NCBI RefSeq assembly: GCF_037392515.1
Contig: NC_090280.1
Location: 23,441,118 to 23,505,117, forward strand
Reading direction: 5' to 3'
Source: Haliotis asinina
Lineage: Eukaryota > Mollusca > Gastropoda > Lepetellida > Haliotidae
Length of the DNA stretch: 64,000 nucleotides
In this document: piece after piece, positions 33,201-44,475 of the stretch
Position numbering within the stretch: position 1 is the stretch's first letter
How the letters are laid out: the number at the start of each line of letters is the position of its first letter
Made by a program: the position numbers and the translations under genes
The notes under the pieces: model-generated
What the model was told of the DNA's origin: nothing
Seen by the model: only the letters and a program-made list of their open reading frames with translations
Database searches by the model: none

Positions 33201-36200
33201 GCTAGTTTTTGAGACACATTGATAGAAATATGACGGTCACAGGCAAATAATCTGCGAAATAATCATCCATACTTACAAAGGAAGTTTTATCATTATAGCA
33301 TTAAGGTTTAATGTCGTTTACACAGATGTCATTGCAAGAACTAATTACGTTTGCGATGAAGCTATACAGCTTCATCCTGTAAAAGAATCCAGATGAAATA
33401 GATATTATTACTGTTGAAGGGTAAACTATGACAGTGACCCATCTTCTTCCATGGCACTTCCATGAAGGTTTTTGCCTGTGTTTTATAACACTTGACCTAC
33501 CTCTCTCCCTACAGACATTTTATAACAACTGGCCTTTCTCTCTCTCCCTACAGACGTTTTATAACACCTGACCTTCCTCTCTCCTAGCAGACGTTGTATA
33601 ACACCTGACCTTTCTCTCTCCCTACAGACGTTTTATATCAACTGACCATCCTTTCTCCGTGTAGACGTTTTATGGACAGTATCACGGACGTGGTCAGGGA
33701 TTCTGCCTCACTACATTCATTATCCATCTGTTATTGCTTCCTTGGGAATGGATAGAACATATGTCGGGAATGACGTTCACTAACATCATTTCAATAAACT
33801 TTCTGTTCAATCGACATTTTGACGGTGACTTAATGTCACTGAATCTATAGTACATATTCATATATGTTATTAATAAAAATAAGAATAAGGGCAAGATTAC
33901 AACCATTTCCATTCATCTTTTCACAGAGAAACCATCAGAACCGAACATCATCACGACAGTCGCTGACCCTGTATCCGGTGATCCTGTGAACCTGACCTGC
34001 TCCACAACCTTCCGGAGTCTTCCTACAGACCAGTCTCTGTACCCGTATACTCTGAACACGTCCTACACCTGGAGGAGAAACAACAGGAGTGTAGACAGCA
34101 GGGTAGACAACAGAGTGCACGTGCACGGACAATTCCTGACCATAGACTACGTCACCAAGGAGGACAAGGGAGCGTACTCCTGTCAATCTGGAGAAGAAGG
34201 ACTACTGTCAGACTGGAGTCAGGGATACACACTCAATGTTTTATGTGAGTTCAGTTTGAGTAATGTTGAAACAATAACAGAAACTAGATGTTTCTTCATA
34301 TACAATCTGCAGAAAATCTCCTTCTATATGTTCTCATTATCAACGTTTGATGCATAAACGTCAAGCGAACATGAAGCTTGTCCATTCGATAATAACTCAG
34401 AAACTACAAAAGTTCTTGACAAGGACTTTTTTAAAGAAAAGATCCGAGCTATGGTGTCTCGAAATAGGCCCATAGAATTCCGATCCGATTCATCATCACG
34501 CCATGTCCTCTGTTGCCATTACTCAGTATACGCATAAATATAGACTATCACCCTCGTGTCTAATGACATCAATTATATAAACACGAGTTGATAGAGTCAC
34601 GAAGGTTTGTCGCTGATTTCTTTTATCTTGATCAACAAGTGTGATATCAGTAGACATGAGATTCTAGCTATAATCAAAACAATTCTTCAATCTTGAATCC
34701 CTTTGGAAGACGGCCACACTAGATATATGGTGGCATGGGTATGATAGAAGACAATTTCAAATTATTATTTCTGACCATCTCACATGCACTCCAGATGGAC
34801 CTGACCAGATACAGTTTGACGGCACAAGGGACAAGCTGCAGGTAGAAGAAGGGAAACCCGTAACAATGAGATGTTCTGCTGACTGTAACCCTGCCTGTAC
34901 TGTAACCTGGTGGGACCCATCCAGACAGATGATGATTACAGGACATAGGGAGGCTGTGTTGTCCATACCAGCTGTAGATATGTCTGTGTCTGGAGAGTAC
35001 ACGTGTCACGTCAACAACACCCATAGGAGTGCATCACGGAACCTGACACTGGAGGTCATCAGTAAGGCATACACACATTCTTTCGTAACATAATATGCAA
35101 CATTTAAAGTAAAACCTGTAACGACACTATTCAAAATCAGTAATCATTTCAACCCGTAGTATTCATTAAGAATTCAATTTAGACCATAATGCAATAGAAA
35201 CATTACACCAAGGTTCTCAGTTATCAGTTACAATCACAGGGACGGTGGGGTAGCCTAGTGGTTTAAGCGTTAACTCGTCACGCCAAAAACCTTGGTTCGA
35301 ATCTGCACATGGGTAGCCCATTTCCGGTGGACCCCTCTGTGATGTTGCCAGAACATTGCTGAAAGCGAAAACAAAAAGAAGTCAGTCAGTCAGTCCTACC
35401 ATCTCAAATGTTGCTGCTTGCCCTATAAATTCAAAATATACTATGAAAGAAAACGTGATATGCAAAGTGACAAAAGGAAATATTATTATAGATGTCGTTT
35501 GGAAGTGCCACCGTATACCCTTTGTAATATTACGTATTGTGGAATACTGAGAGACATACAAAGAAAGAAAGTGCCATGCACACGTACAGAAAGTGGATAC
35601 GGTACTGCCGATATAGTAGATCAGGTATTGCATATTTGCATTTAGAACAGGATTAGACACATATTAAACTGCATGGTACATGTTAAATGTTTCAGCACGT
35701 GAGCTTAATGAATCTGGTGTCGTTTCCATGGTCCCCGTGGCTGCTGTCTGTTTGGTCCTATTCGTGGTCATCGCCGTTGTCGTCATAGTGCTTGTTTGTA
35801 GAAAACACAGACTCGGGGGTAATACGGTGTGACGTGAGAGTGAATGAAAAAGTGTTCCACCGCGGTATTTTTATTTGAATCCTGCCTTCATGTTTGTCTG
35901 TACGTGGTATTATTAAATTTATGCTATGCCATGATTCAGCTTGACCTTATAACCATGGAATGCGCACGTTCTTTCGCACTTCTTTCGCACTTCCAATTGC
36001 AAGTAGGGGTGGTGGGGTAGCCCAGTCGTTACAGCGTTCGCTCATCACGCCAAACACCCGGGTTCGATTTCCGACATAGCGACATAGACCAGACTAGACC
36101 AGTAGAAGACCAGTATTTTACATCTTACTGAGATACTATCATCTTCTTGTCTGACTTAGATCAGTGGATTTATGTCACAGCAGATTAGTTTATTTTCTTA

Positions 36201-39200
36201 TTTTCGATTTTGACTGAGTGTAAAAACGCCATTGGTGGTAACAAGAAAGGAAGAAAGTCGCCTCTTTGTGGAGAAAAAGGAACCTGTGCCCAGCCTTTAA
36301 TGCAGTGTTTATACCCTTTAAGAGACACTATTATTGAGTGACATAAACTCATCCGAGAAGTCATGTGAAATAACAGCCACATGCGTTGTACTTGACATTT
36401 TGTTTCCTTTCTTGACCTAACAATTGTGTAAAGAGTCTTGTACTGTTCTGCAAAATTAAATTTGGTATTTATGATTCACATGTGTGCAACTACACCAATA
36501 ATTCGTTGATCGCATATTTGTCATCTAACATTTTGCACGTGTAATTGTTGTAATTGTTATCGATTGACATCGACTCAGCTGAAAAGTGCAGCAGCCACGT
36601 GTGTTGTATCTACTTGACATTTTGTTCCTTTTCTTGACCTAAAAATGGTGGAAACAGTCTAGTATTGTTCTGCAAATTTAAATTAAGTATTTATGATTCA
36701 CCTTTGTGCAGTTAAACCAATAATGCGTTGATCGTATATTTCTCATCTAACATTTTGCACGTGTAATTGTTTACTGCCTTTCAGGGAGGGGATACATTCT
36801 TAATCGGTGAGTATAATGGCTTTGTATTTTCTGACACAGTCTTAATTGATAGTATACCACAGATCAGGCTTCTGGTGGCTGGGAATAAATACGTACCCGT
36901 GTCAGGTAAAATCTTGAGACTCATCACCAGTTTGTGTCCATTCGTAAGAGCTATTTTGTCCCTTATACTATATGATACCTTTCTGAGGACAGTACAGACA
37001 GAGCTTTCGTCTGTATTGACGTTTATGTATGCACAAGTGTATTAATCCAGTACCACCACTTTTTGTATGGTAAGTACGAAACACGACCAATCCGGTCTAC
37101 ACACACAAACGTGAACATCAACATGGACTGTAAGTATGGTTCCCATCAGTGCATCACCGACTGGGTTATGACGCATTTCTGAAATCATGGTTGTGGTTAC
37201 TAGACGAATCACCACTAGCGACCACAGGTGACTTGAAACGCTTCACAGTACATTATGTCTAGATACAATGTACTGTGAAGAGTTTCAAGTTGGGGGTCAT
37301 CTCAAAATTTTCATATTAAAAACATCTTTAATCCTTGCAATGACACGAGTACCTGTGCTAGAGACCACATTAGTACCTAGATGCCTGTCTCATGGCTCGC
37401 ATCCCTCAGTCGCCTTATAATTGCAATCAAGCCCCGAATCCTCTGCCATTCATTTAGTAGAACTACGTCAATTCCTGCAGAAGGATCTCCAGTTCAAATT
37501 TGTCATGACAAATAATCGAAAGACTTTCGATTTGGTTCATATCGTCAAATGATGGCTTACAAAATGTGGCACGACAACGGTATACTTCCTGTTTATAACG
37601 TCGATCGGTGACTGTTCCTCAGAACCGCAGCTACAATCTCATTCTGATGGTTCTGGATAGGAACCCGTGAAATCCGGGTGAGTCAACCCATGTTTGTTGG
37701 AGGCGACTAACGGGATCGGGTGGACAGACTCGCTTATTTAGTTAACACATGCCATTGTATCTCAGTTGCAAAGATCGATGCTCATACTGTTCATCGCTTC
37801 ATTGTCTGGTCCAGATTCGATAATATACATCCCGCCACCATATGGATGAAATATTGCTGTGTGCAACATTAAAAAAACAAGTAAACAAACAAAACTAGTG
37901 GAGAGTCGGACTCGCCAGTCTTAATTACTGACAGAGTTCTTCTGTCTGTGTCATGGTATTACATGTTTCCAGACGAATCAGGACTCGATCATCAAGGCCA
38001 TTGGTCTTTCTTGGTCTTTACTTTCCAAGTGGTCACTTGCTTCCTCACTAGTCGACTAAAACAGGTTTGGTGAATGTACAAGTTAGCATCGAGTCAACAA
38101 CAGGACATTTCATGTTTGCCAATAACCTGCCATCGTGGATTTTCTAAAAGTCTGTCTTGCCGGTGTAAAAACATTTCCAGTTATATCACTTTCGTTTGAA
38201 ACTACAATTATGAAATTCCCAACACGTGTACATGTATGTAATAGATTGTGTGAAGCAATTACGTTCCAGTGTGTTTGACTGTCTGTTTGGACAAATTTTA
38301 ACCTTTGTAAAATTCTGTCCTCAGCATTGTCACATACACCCGGGACTCAGGAGAAGACGGGGGCTACCAGCAGATAGAAGGTTTGTGTCATAAGTCGTTT
38401 CTAACATATTAAATGAAATATGTAATACATCAGAAGACGTTTCTTTGAAGGTTAAAAGGGTACCCATGAATCATTAAATACTTAATGTATCACTCATGAG
38501 TAACAGTTCCTGTTTTTCTTTATTCATTTAAGAAAACTGTCTTAACATTCTGAACATTTGAAAATTCACAACAAATAGCTGTTACTTATTTCAGCGCACT
38601 TTCTTTTATGCTTGTAATGTCTGAAACGTTAAAGAGTACCAAAGTCGCATATCGGCGTGCAGTAATAAAATCATTAAGGGTTCAGAAAAAAAGACCATCT
38701 CTTTGAGTTCATCATTAACCACAGAATATTGTAACTTTCAGAGACAGGATACGCTCATTATCGGTGAGTTTCAAATGAAATGAATAAACAGTTCATTGCC
38801 TCGAATAGCTGCCAAATTAATGCAGCATGAAGCAATACTCACTCATTTATTCTCCACAAAACAGTGTGACCTTGAACGACTTCAGAGTGAAACTATACAA
38901 AATCCACAGCATAATGTAATATTTTGTGTCAGTGACTTTGTGTGGACCTAATTATCTTTATAATGTCCTCATCACGTTTAATATTCATTTCCTCACATTT
39001 TCCTCGTGTTCAATAATCACTTTCATCAGTCTGGTATTGTATCACAGGGAAGATGAAAATGACGGCAGCTACCAGGAAATAGAAGGTTGGTGTCTCAAGG
39101 TTAACTACGAGTATGCTCAAGGACTGTGTGAACTGTGTCAATTCGTAGCCAAGAAATGTTGCCATATGAGTCTTATTAATTATTATTTTATTATTTATAA

Positions 39201-41147
39201 TTCCTGTTATAAATTAAGTCAGATAAAAACATGAAATTCCTTAGTCGCATTTTTATGTGTTCTAATGTCATGACACATTTATATGACACTTCCACTTCTT
39301 AATTTCCACGAAACCTAACCAGGGTTCAGTGATAACAGATCCATTAGCCTGGACAGATGTAACAGTTATACTTCCCGTCATGCCTCACGGATAATACTTC
39401 CTTCTTCAGTAATTGCTTGCTTCTTTTTCCCGTTATGCGATGTAGACAGGACTCTCATAGCTTGCAAAGAATAGTAGTTTCTTTGACAAGTTAATCCTAC
39501 AACAAATACAATTTTGCTTAGTTTTAAAAACTCTTAGTTGGCGATTATTCATGTCCAAAATATATTCAGTGTTTAGTAGGAACAAGGTAATATTTCATAC
39601 CTCACGAATGATTCTTTTTCCATTGTCCTTCTCTCGCTTTATTTGAAGTTTTGTGATGATGACAGGGATCTGTTAGTTTGTTATGAATTTCAGTATCTTC
39701 GAAAAAATACAAAAAGCATTTCTTCCAAATGTACTGCAATCAGTATCCATAATTTGAAAGTAATAAAGAATATTAAAGACGGATCTCATATGTTTCCAAT
39801 ACTAAATACATGTGTTATATCAGGAGGTGATGCAAACGTAGACGACATCGTCCCTACCGTAGTTGTCTACTCCGTTATGCTGACTGTTGTGGCAGTTGTG
39901 GTGGCGGCAGTCATTGTTCTTGTCTGCAAGGACGTAAAAGGTACAAAGAATGCATGAATATTTTTCATGAAATGAATCAAATGCATTGAGTCATCAGTTC
40001 ACTCCCCCTCCACAATCCAACAAACCTCAAGCAGCACGCCCTTATCCTTTGCCCCAAAGTGAAATGGTCTTCAGCAACCCACAGGTATGCTCGTCATAAC
40101 AGGCGAATAACGCTATCTGATTTCTTTCAGCGATTTCAGTATAATTTACCAATTTCAGTATAATTTACCAATCAGTGAAGGGGTACCCGGTAGGATGAGA
40201 TGATAATGACTGTAAACCATATTCTGTCTTACAATACACCTCGAAGATCAGGGTAAGAATTGATCCTGTGCAACCTATGCTTGTCACAAATGCAAATGTC
40301 TCTTTTATTCGTTGTTGTTTGGATTCATTAAAGGTCAGTGCAGTAGCCTAATGGTTAAAGCGATCATTCGCCACGCTGAAGACCCCTCATAATGTGTGAA
40401 GCCGAATGAAGGTGTTCGCGACATGATATTGCTGGAGTATTGGTAATGGTGACATAAAACTACACCCAGTCTCTCACCCTGGCGTTCCAATGGGTGATAT
40501 TTTGTGAATATTGTCATAAGCAGAGAAAAGCAATGCTCACTCACTTACCCGTGTTCAGTAAGTGGTAATGTAGACGATTAATTCATTGTAAGTCTTCCTT
40601 TTGTTTCATTTTCAGAGGACCAGGGAAGAAGGTACATATATTTACTTTTGTATCTTAAATGCTGGAGTAGTATGGAGTAGAATGTTTTTTTCTTGCCAAA
40701 TTGCTGTCTCATGTCTATGTAAAGACTATTTGCTTATATCAGAAGCATAAAATCATATTTAAACAAACAACCCAATTGCGTAAACCGATGCTTATGCTGT
40801 TGATCATTGGATTGTCTGGTCCAGACTCGATTATTTACAGACAGCTGCCATATAGCTGAAATACTGCTGAGTGTGACGTTAAATAACGAACAACCGAACA
40901 GCAACCATCAGGATCATCTATATAAATATAGGTGTAATGTTGTAATTACAGATGTGGTGACTACCTTACTGTGATGGCAGAGAGATTATCCCATGACTTC
41001 AGTGATGTACCTTGTGCTTCCAACAACGATATCTTATCTCTATACGATTACGAGCGACTCCTAAGGGAACAGTTCCACATCTACACGTCTCTCCACCCTT
41101 CGTCTTCGTCAACAGAGGACCACAGTACTTGGCGACACCCAAACTGA
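30167..41147 (+). CDS. IgSF membrane receptor copy C (apparently intact, 536 aa if all exons are joined)
   Basis: Exons: signal peptide 30167-30230; Ig1 32793-33146; Ig2 33927-34244; Ig3 34795-35061; TM1 35696-35818; microexon 36785-36806; tail 38325-38380; microexon 38742-38763; tail 39030-39085; TM2 39824-39940; microexon 40616-40631; last exon 40952-41147. Splice sites are GT-AG, phases agree, and the 1611-nt join has no internal stop. Ig1 lacks both core cysteines; Ig2 and Ig3 have theirs. After TM1 come RKHR and a tail with GYILNR, TYTRD, YQQIE, GYAHYR, SYHRE, YQEIE, YLTVM, YDYERLL and IYTSL. YQEI resembles the pYEEI site preferred by Src-family SH2 domains, which is an inference from motif shape. 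TM2 would place the last exon outside the cell if used together with TM1, so the two are probably alternatives. It is likely a cell-surface recognition receptor; the ligand is unknown. Confidence 0.85.
30549..30716 (-). repeat. tRNA-derived SINE, reverse, intron 1 of copy C
   Basis: Read in reverse it has TAGCCTAGTGACTAAAACTTTC, CACCGAACACCCGGGCTCGAT, TTGTGTGAAGTTCATTTCC and GGCGTAAAACCAAACTCACTC. Its orthologue in D is at 47064-47223. Confidence 0.85.
31240..31391 (+). repeat. tRNA-derived SINE, intron 1 of copy C
   Basis: GGGGTAGCCTTGTGGGTAAAGCC, GTGGGTTCGATTCCC, GTGCGAAGCCAATTTC and GCTATTGCTGGAATATTACTAA, then (CTCA)n. Orthologue of 13001-13238. Confidence 0.85.
31395..31700 (+). repeat. 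76-bp tandem repeat, intron 1 of copy C (4 units)
   Basis: Four nearly identical 76-bp units (GTGATCAACCTTCAGCTGTC ... ATAGCCCATTCTTCCGTCTC ...) start at 31405, 31481, 31557 and 31633. Copies B and D have at most one unit, so the expansion is specific to C and recent. Confidence 0.95.
31850..32600 (+). mobile_element. Tc1/mariner-like relic split by a SINE, copy C
   Basis: Same relic as 13530-14200. A family-2 repeat (31993-32185) sits inside it, flanked by TTTGTTAAG (31984-31992) and TTTGTTGAG (32186-32194), which look like a 9-bp target-site duplication. Confidence 0.6.
31993..32185 (+). repeat. family-2 repeat nested in the Tc1 relic, copy C
   Basis: GAGTTTTACGCCGCACTCAGC, AATATTCCAGCTATATGGTGG, TGGACCAGACAATCCAGTGACC and CATCGATCTGCG appear in order. 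The near-identical insertion in copy D (48287-48450) is missing from B. Confidence 0.85.
32793..33146 (+). CDS. Ig1 exon of copy C: cysteine-less Ig-like domain
   Basis: A 118-codon phase 1-1 exon. It has the strand order of a V/I-set domain (GQSVNMAWSVSQ as B strand, ...LTFHSVDVQDAGVYNFSAPNS as E-F-G), but where the conserved cysteines should be it reads W (or A) and F. The DAGVY motif keeps the aspartate and tyrosine of the tyrosine corner. N-glycosylation sequons include NRT and NGT. Confidence 0.85.
33480..33672 (+). repeat. 37-bp splice-acceptor-like minisatellite, copy C (about 6 units)
   Basis: Same unit as 15081-15607. Five units end in CAG or TAG. Confidence 0.9.
33927..34244 (+). 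CDS. Ig2 exon of copy C
   Basis: A 106-codon phase 1-1 exon between acceptor TTTTCACAG and donor GTGAGT. Canonical Ig landmarks: VNLTC, YTWRRNN, and DKGAYSC before the G strand. Confidence 0.9.
34795..35061 (+). CDS. Ig3 exon of copy C
   Basis: An 89-codon phase 1-1 exon: linker YGPDQIQFDG, then MRCSADCNPAC, VTWWDP and SGEYTCHVNN. The two extra cysteines in ADCNPAC may form a local bond. Open throughout. Confidence 0.9.
35248..35398 (+). repeat. tRNA-derived SINE, Ig3-TM1 intron of copy C
   Basis: GGGGTAGCCTAGTGGTTTAAGCG, CGTCACGCCAAAAACC, GGTTCGAATCT and GTGATGTTGCCAGAACATTG. It has a 13-bp deletion relative to B and D. Confidence 0.85.
35696..35818 (+). CDS. TM1 exon of copy C
   Basis: A 41-codon phase 1-1 exon: RELNESGVVSMVPVAAV, a run of about 22 V/I/L/A residues, then CRKHRLG as a positively charged stop-transfer. 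It is homologous to the TM2 exon. Confidence 0.9.
36005..36090 (+). repeat. truncated tRNA-derived SINE after TM1, copy C
   Basis: GGGGTAGCCCAGTCGTTACAGCG through GGGTTCGATTTCC. The 3' half is lost relative to 17972-18127. Confidence 0.75.
36785..36806 (+). CDS. 22-nt tail microexon 1, copy C
   Basis: Acceptor CCTTTCAG and donor GTGAGT. In phase 1 it encodes RGYILN and joins the 56-nt exon in phase 2. It is clearly related to the second microexon (38742-38763). A phase-0 reading (GGDTFLIGEYN...) stays open past the donor, so an alternative use cannot be excluded. Confidence 0.7.
37661..37883 (-). repeat. family-2 repeat, reverse, copy C
   Basis: Orthologue of 664-893. Confidence 0.75.
38325..38380 (+). 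CDS. 56-nt tail exon 1, copy C (YQQIE)
   Basis: Phase 2-1, encoding IVTYTRDSGEDGGYQQIE. The donor is GTTTGT in C and GTTGGT in the other copies, both weak. If the intron is retained, the frame adds about ten residues and ends. Confidence 0.8.
38742..38763 (+). CDS. 22-nt tail microexon 2, copy C
   Basis: Acceptor AACTTTCAG, donor GTGAGT, phase 1-2, encoding E-TGYAHY (GYADY in A and B). Duplicate of microexon 1. Confidence 0.75.
39030..39085 (+). CDS. 56-nt tail exon 2, copy C (YQEIE)
   Basis: Phase 2-1, encoding LVLYHREDENDGSYQEIE, parallel to tail exon 1. Donor GTTGGT. Intron retention would add a roughly 48-residue C-terminus beginning GWCLKVNYEY. This exon is deleted from copy D. Confidence 0.8.
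39824..39940 (+). CDS. TM2 exon of copy C
   Basis: A 39-codon phase 1-1 exon: GGDANVDDIVPTVVVYSVML, about 22 hydrophobic residues, then CKDVKG. It aligns with TM1 (VVSMVPVAAV... / ...VLVCRKHR), so it is a duplicated membrane cassette. Confidence 0.85.
40334..40545 (+). repeat. decayed tRNA-derived SINE, TM2 downstream intron, copy C
   Basis: CAGTAGCCTAATGGTTAAAGCGATC, CCACGCTGAAGACCC, GTGTGAAGCCGAAT and GATATTGCTGGAGTATTGGTAA. Confidence 0.75.
40616..40631 (+). CDS. 16-nt microexon, copy C
   Basis: Acceptor ATTTTCAG, 16 nt, donor GTACAT, phase 1-2, encoding E-DQGR. The last exon is out of frame without it. Confidence 0.7.
40952..41147 (+). CDS. last exon of copy C, tyrosine-rich tail
   Basis: Acceptor AATTACAG. 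Encodes CGDYLTVMAERLSHDF ... YDYERLLREQFHIYTSL ... and ends WRHPN before TGA. YxxL/V motifs may bind SH2 domains or act as endocytic signals. None matches the strict ITIM consensus at the -2 position. Confidence 0.85.
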
Positions 41148-41395
41148 CGGTACAGGTCTACATCTGCAAGTGTCTCCGCCCTTCCTAGCCCTCAACAGTG
41201 GACCACAGCACCATGTGAAGTCTAAACTGACGGTACAGTTCCACATCTGCACGTCTCTCCACCCTTCATCTTCCTCAACAGAGGACCACACTACCAGGTG
41301 AAACCTAAACTGACGATACAGTTCCACATCTGCACGTCTCTCCACCCTTCACTTCTTCAACAGAGGATCAAAGTATCAGGCGAAGCCTATATAGT
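41070..41395 (+). repeat. 83-bp tandem repeat across the stop codon, copy C (4 units)
   Basis: Same array as in copy A, with the same unit number and the same stop position. Confidence 0.8.
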
Positions 41396-41652
41396 TCAAC
41401 ATCTACACATTCTTCCAATTTCAGCTTGAACAATAAGAGTACTCCAATAAGAGTGAACAGAAAATGTTTTCCTCTTTTACAGAGGACTGTACTGATATCG
41501 ATAGTTATGAGATATGTTCCTTGTAATGTGTCCTCTACATACCCGGCGAACGCTGATGTTTGCACATGTATGCAGTTACCTAACAGTATGTCCTTTCAGC
41601 AAGCGGACGCTTGTAAGGAAAAGCTTTGAGCTTTACTCACAGTACATATGAT

Positions 41653-41678
41653 ATATCAACAACACCGATTTGGCAACA
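41653..41678 (+). repeat. left target-site duplication of the LINE, copy C
   Basis: ATATCAACAACACCGATTTG... recurs at about 42594-42618 after the LINE tail. Confidence 0.75.
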
Positions 41679-42593
41679 GATGATGTTTTTCACCACAGTG
41701 GCCCATGAGAAATGTCTTGGCAAATATTAAAACTGAAATTATAAATCTAGGTATCAGTAAAGCTGTTTCCACAAATGCCATTCTTGGTGAGACAGGCAGA
41801 CACCCGCTTTGTGTTAAATATTATACTCGCTGTATCAAGTACCGATGTCGACTATTATACATGGAACATACAGGATATCGAAAAGCCTGTTATGAGATGC
41901 TCAAGATATACGACAAAAATGGGATAATAAATTGGGTGTCACAAGTTAGATTATTACTTTGGTACACTGGTTTCTCATATGTATGGGTCGCCCAGGATTG
42001 TGGTCACGCTGACATATTTATTAAGCAGTTTCAAAAACGTTGTGAGGATATCCAGTTTCAAGATTGGCATTCTAAGATTAGCAATTCTCACTTTTTGGGG
42101 GCATATTCTGAACTGAAATCACTATTAACTCCTGAGAAATACATATCCACACTTGCTGACAGACACGATTTGAGAAGAATCCTATGTAAGTTTCGTTGTC
42201 TTTCACATAAGTTAAATATTCAACAGTATAGGTTTGATAAAACTGTTGAGAAAAGAATGTTATTATGCACTAAGTGCCAAATGCAGAAAATCGAGGATGG
42301 ATACCATTTTTTGCTTATTTGTCATTATTCTGGAAGCCGCAAGAAAATTATTCCATCATATTATAATACTAATCCATCACGTGCTAAATATTGTCAGTTA
42401 CTGGCATCAACTCACTATGAAAAGTATCTATCTGAAACGAAACTTACCAATTTGAGTATACTGGCAGCACACAACCCTCCACTCTCCCTCCCTACACCGA
42501 TGTGCACTGTTTCTTTTGAATATTTAATGTACTTTAGGCCATGTGGCCTTCATACTGAAATAAACTGTCATTGTCATTGTCATTGTCATTGTC
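41679..42593 (+). mobile_element. 5'-truncated LINE with 309-codon open ORF2 C-terminus, copy C
   Basis: From 41705 the frame stays open to the 3' end. It contains RRILCKFRCLSHKLN and the knuckle CTKC...IEDGYHFLLICHY, then the GGCCATGTGGCC hairpin and a short (TGTCAT)n tail. Only the ORF2 C-terminus is present, so it cannot move itself. The same insertion is in copy A (4537-5599) and absent from B and D. Confidence 0.8.
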
Positions 42594-42629
42594 TATCAAC
42601 AAGACTGATTTGGCAACATTTTTTCAGTC

Positions 42630-42635
42630 AATAAA
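42630..42635 (+). promoter_or_regulatory. candidate poly(A) signal, copy C
   Basis: AATAAA in the conserved TTTCAGTCAATAAA context, displaced by the LINE. Confidence 0.45.
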
Positions 42636-43022
42636 ACTTTAACCTTTAAAACATATTTTAAATCAATAGAGATTTAACCTGTTTTATCAAAAAGATATAA
42701 CTGTTATGTTGTCTCCACACACTGATCAGTATAAATGTTTTTGAACAAAATTCTCTTATATCAAACACTACACACATAAGATTTCACACGGGGTAGATAG
42801 GAATATCGACTACGGTTCCACAAGTTTTGTTTCCATGACCCAGCACGTACAGGACGGTTTCCGATTGTGATATTCTGATTGTCAGCACCTCAAATAAAAC
42901 TCCATATGAAGAGAACACCCATTTCAAAATAAACACACGCATGCACACACGCGCACACACACTCACACACGATTCAAATACATAGCTAAAGAATTGTTTT
43001 TACATCTCTCCCACAAATGCTT

Positions 43023-43664
43023 TGTTATAGTGTCTACTTCAGGACAACCATGTCCAAATGTTTCTACAGACCAAAAACTATGTGGCCAGGCTATACGATA
43101 TTTAGTTAATATTATTCAATCTGCAATCTTGATCTTTATCACTACCGCAGAGTGCATTGTTTTGTCAGTTACCTTGTTCCTCTTTGTCACTTCCATGAAT
43201 TACTGTAAATGACATTTATGGCCTTTATTGGTCATCCTCCTTGGCTGTGTCTGTCATCAAATCAACTGTAGAAGGAAGTGCTATTAGTGTCTCTATCTGC
43301 CCTTTGTTGAATCTTTGCCTGTCTATTGTTGTTAAAAACTATATATGCATGTATGCTCACATCTATACTGGACGTGAGACGTGAGAGGTGAGATGTGAGT
43401 GTGGAGGCCGGCATTCCGACTGTATTTGTAGGGACGACCGCGAGCAGGATTATGCCGCTCGCATGAAAGGCCCTGGGGTTGAGCTGGAAGTCCGCTCACC
43501 TCATTCATGTATACTTGTTTGTGATGTCTTGTGAAACCAACTAAAGAAGTTTGAACAACTAAACTATGCCTTCGTCTTCATCAACGTATTCATTTGTCTC
43601 CAGTCATCCTATCCATGAGCCGATCCCCAGTCGACGCACCAACCATATATGACACGCGTTGACA
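43023..43664. mobile_element. candidate solo LTR, 642 bp (fossil)
   Basis: A 642-bp segment found only downstream of copy C interrupts sequence that is continuous in the other units. It starts TGTTA and ends GACA (TG...CA), and is flanked by GCTT on both sides (43019-43022 and 43665-43668). This fits a single LTR left after recombination between the two LTRs of an element, Gypsy-like by duplication length. No internal coding part is present. It is younger than the array duplications, being unique to one unit. Confidence 0.5.
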
Positions 43665-44475
43665 GCTTTAAAGGATTTACTGTAGTTTTACATGCTGTAA
43701 GCTTGATCAAACTGTTTATTTCATACAAATGGCGTGACACGGGTGTCCATTATTGTACAGGAATGCGCAGAATTGACATTACTGCTATCCTACTTCTGTA
43801 TTGGTATCACCCTGAATGGAATGTATTCCTCGGGAAATATTTGTCTTAATAGTGACGTATTGTGATCTGTAGCTTAATACGAGCTGACATTTGAACAACT
43901 GTTAACAACCCGTTTCCTGCAGATATCAGTGAACCATTCTTTCTCGTGTAAAGCTGTCATACGGATGGAGTGTGAAATATCCCTCTTGAAAATAATACGG
44001 CAGAGTATTTCTGTACTGTAGCGCCGTAAACAATTTTATCCATGCATGGCTTCAGATTGGACAAAGTCATAAGACTTGTTTCGATGTAGTTGAGTTGAGT
44101 TGAGCTGCATTTTACGCTACACTGGTGTTGATGCAGCCATGTAGGAACCTCCTGTATGTAATATGTGCCACTGTGCGAGAGTTTTGTAAGAACTGTTTCA
44201 GATTTTGTTTGAAAAACAACATTTCTCTCCTAAAAATCAAAGCAACTTTGCAGGAATAAATCTAACATCTAAATAATCTTGTCAAACTTTCAACTACACT
44301 GAACTTTTAGTTTAAGAAGCCAAGTCTGAATACATGCACGATCACTAAAAACATTTCCATGTCGCTGTAGCTCACCCGGGCATGTTTTACAAAGTTTAAA
44401 GGTCAACGTTGGGGATGAATGGGTGAATGAGTGAGTTAAGGGACCTTGAAGGAGTTAAGTACTGACCTAGATTTA
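43665..44475. other. 3' flanking block of copy C, no gene
   Basis: Counterpart of about 5960-6784. No coding signal is seen. Confidence 0.55.
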
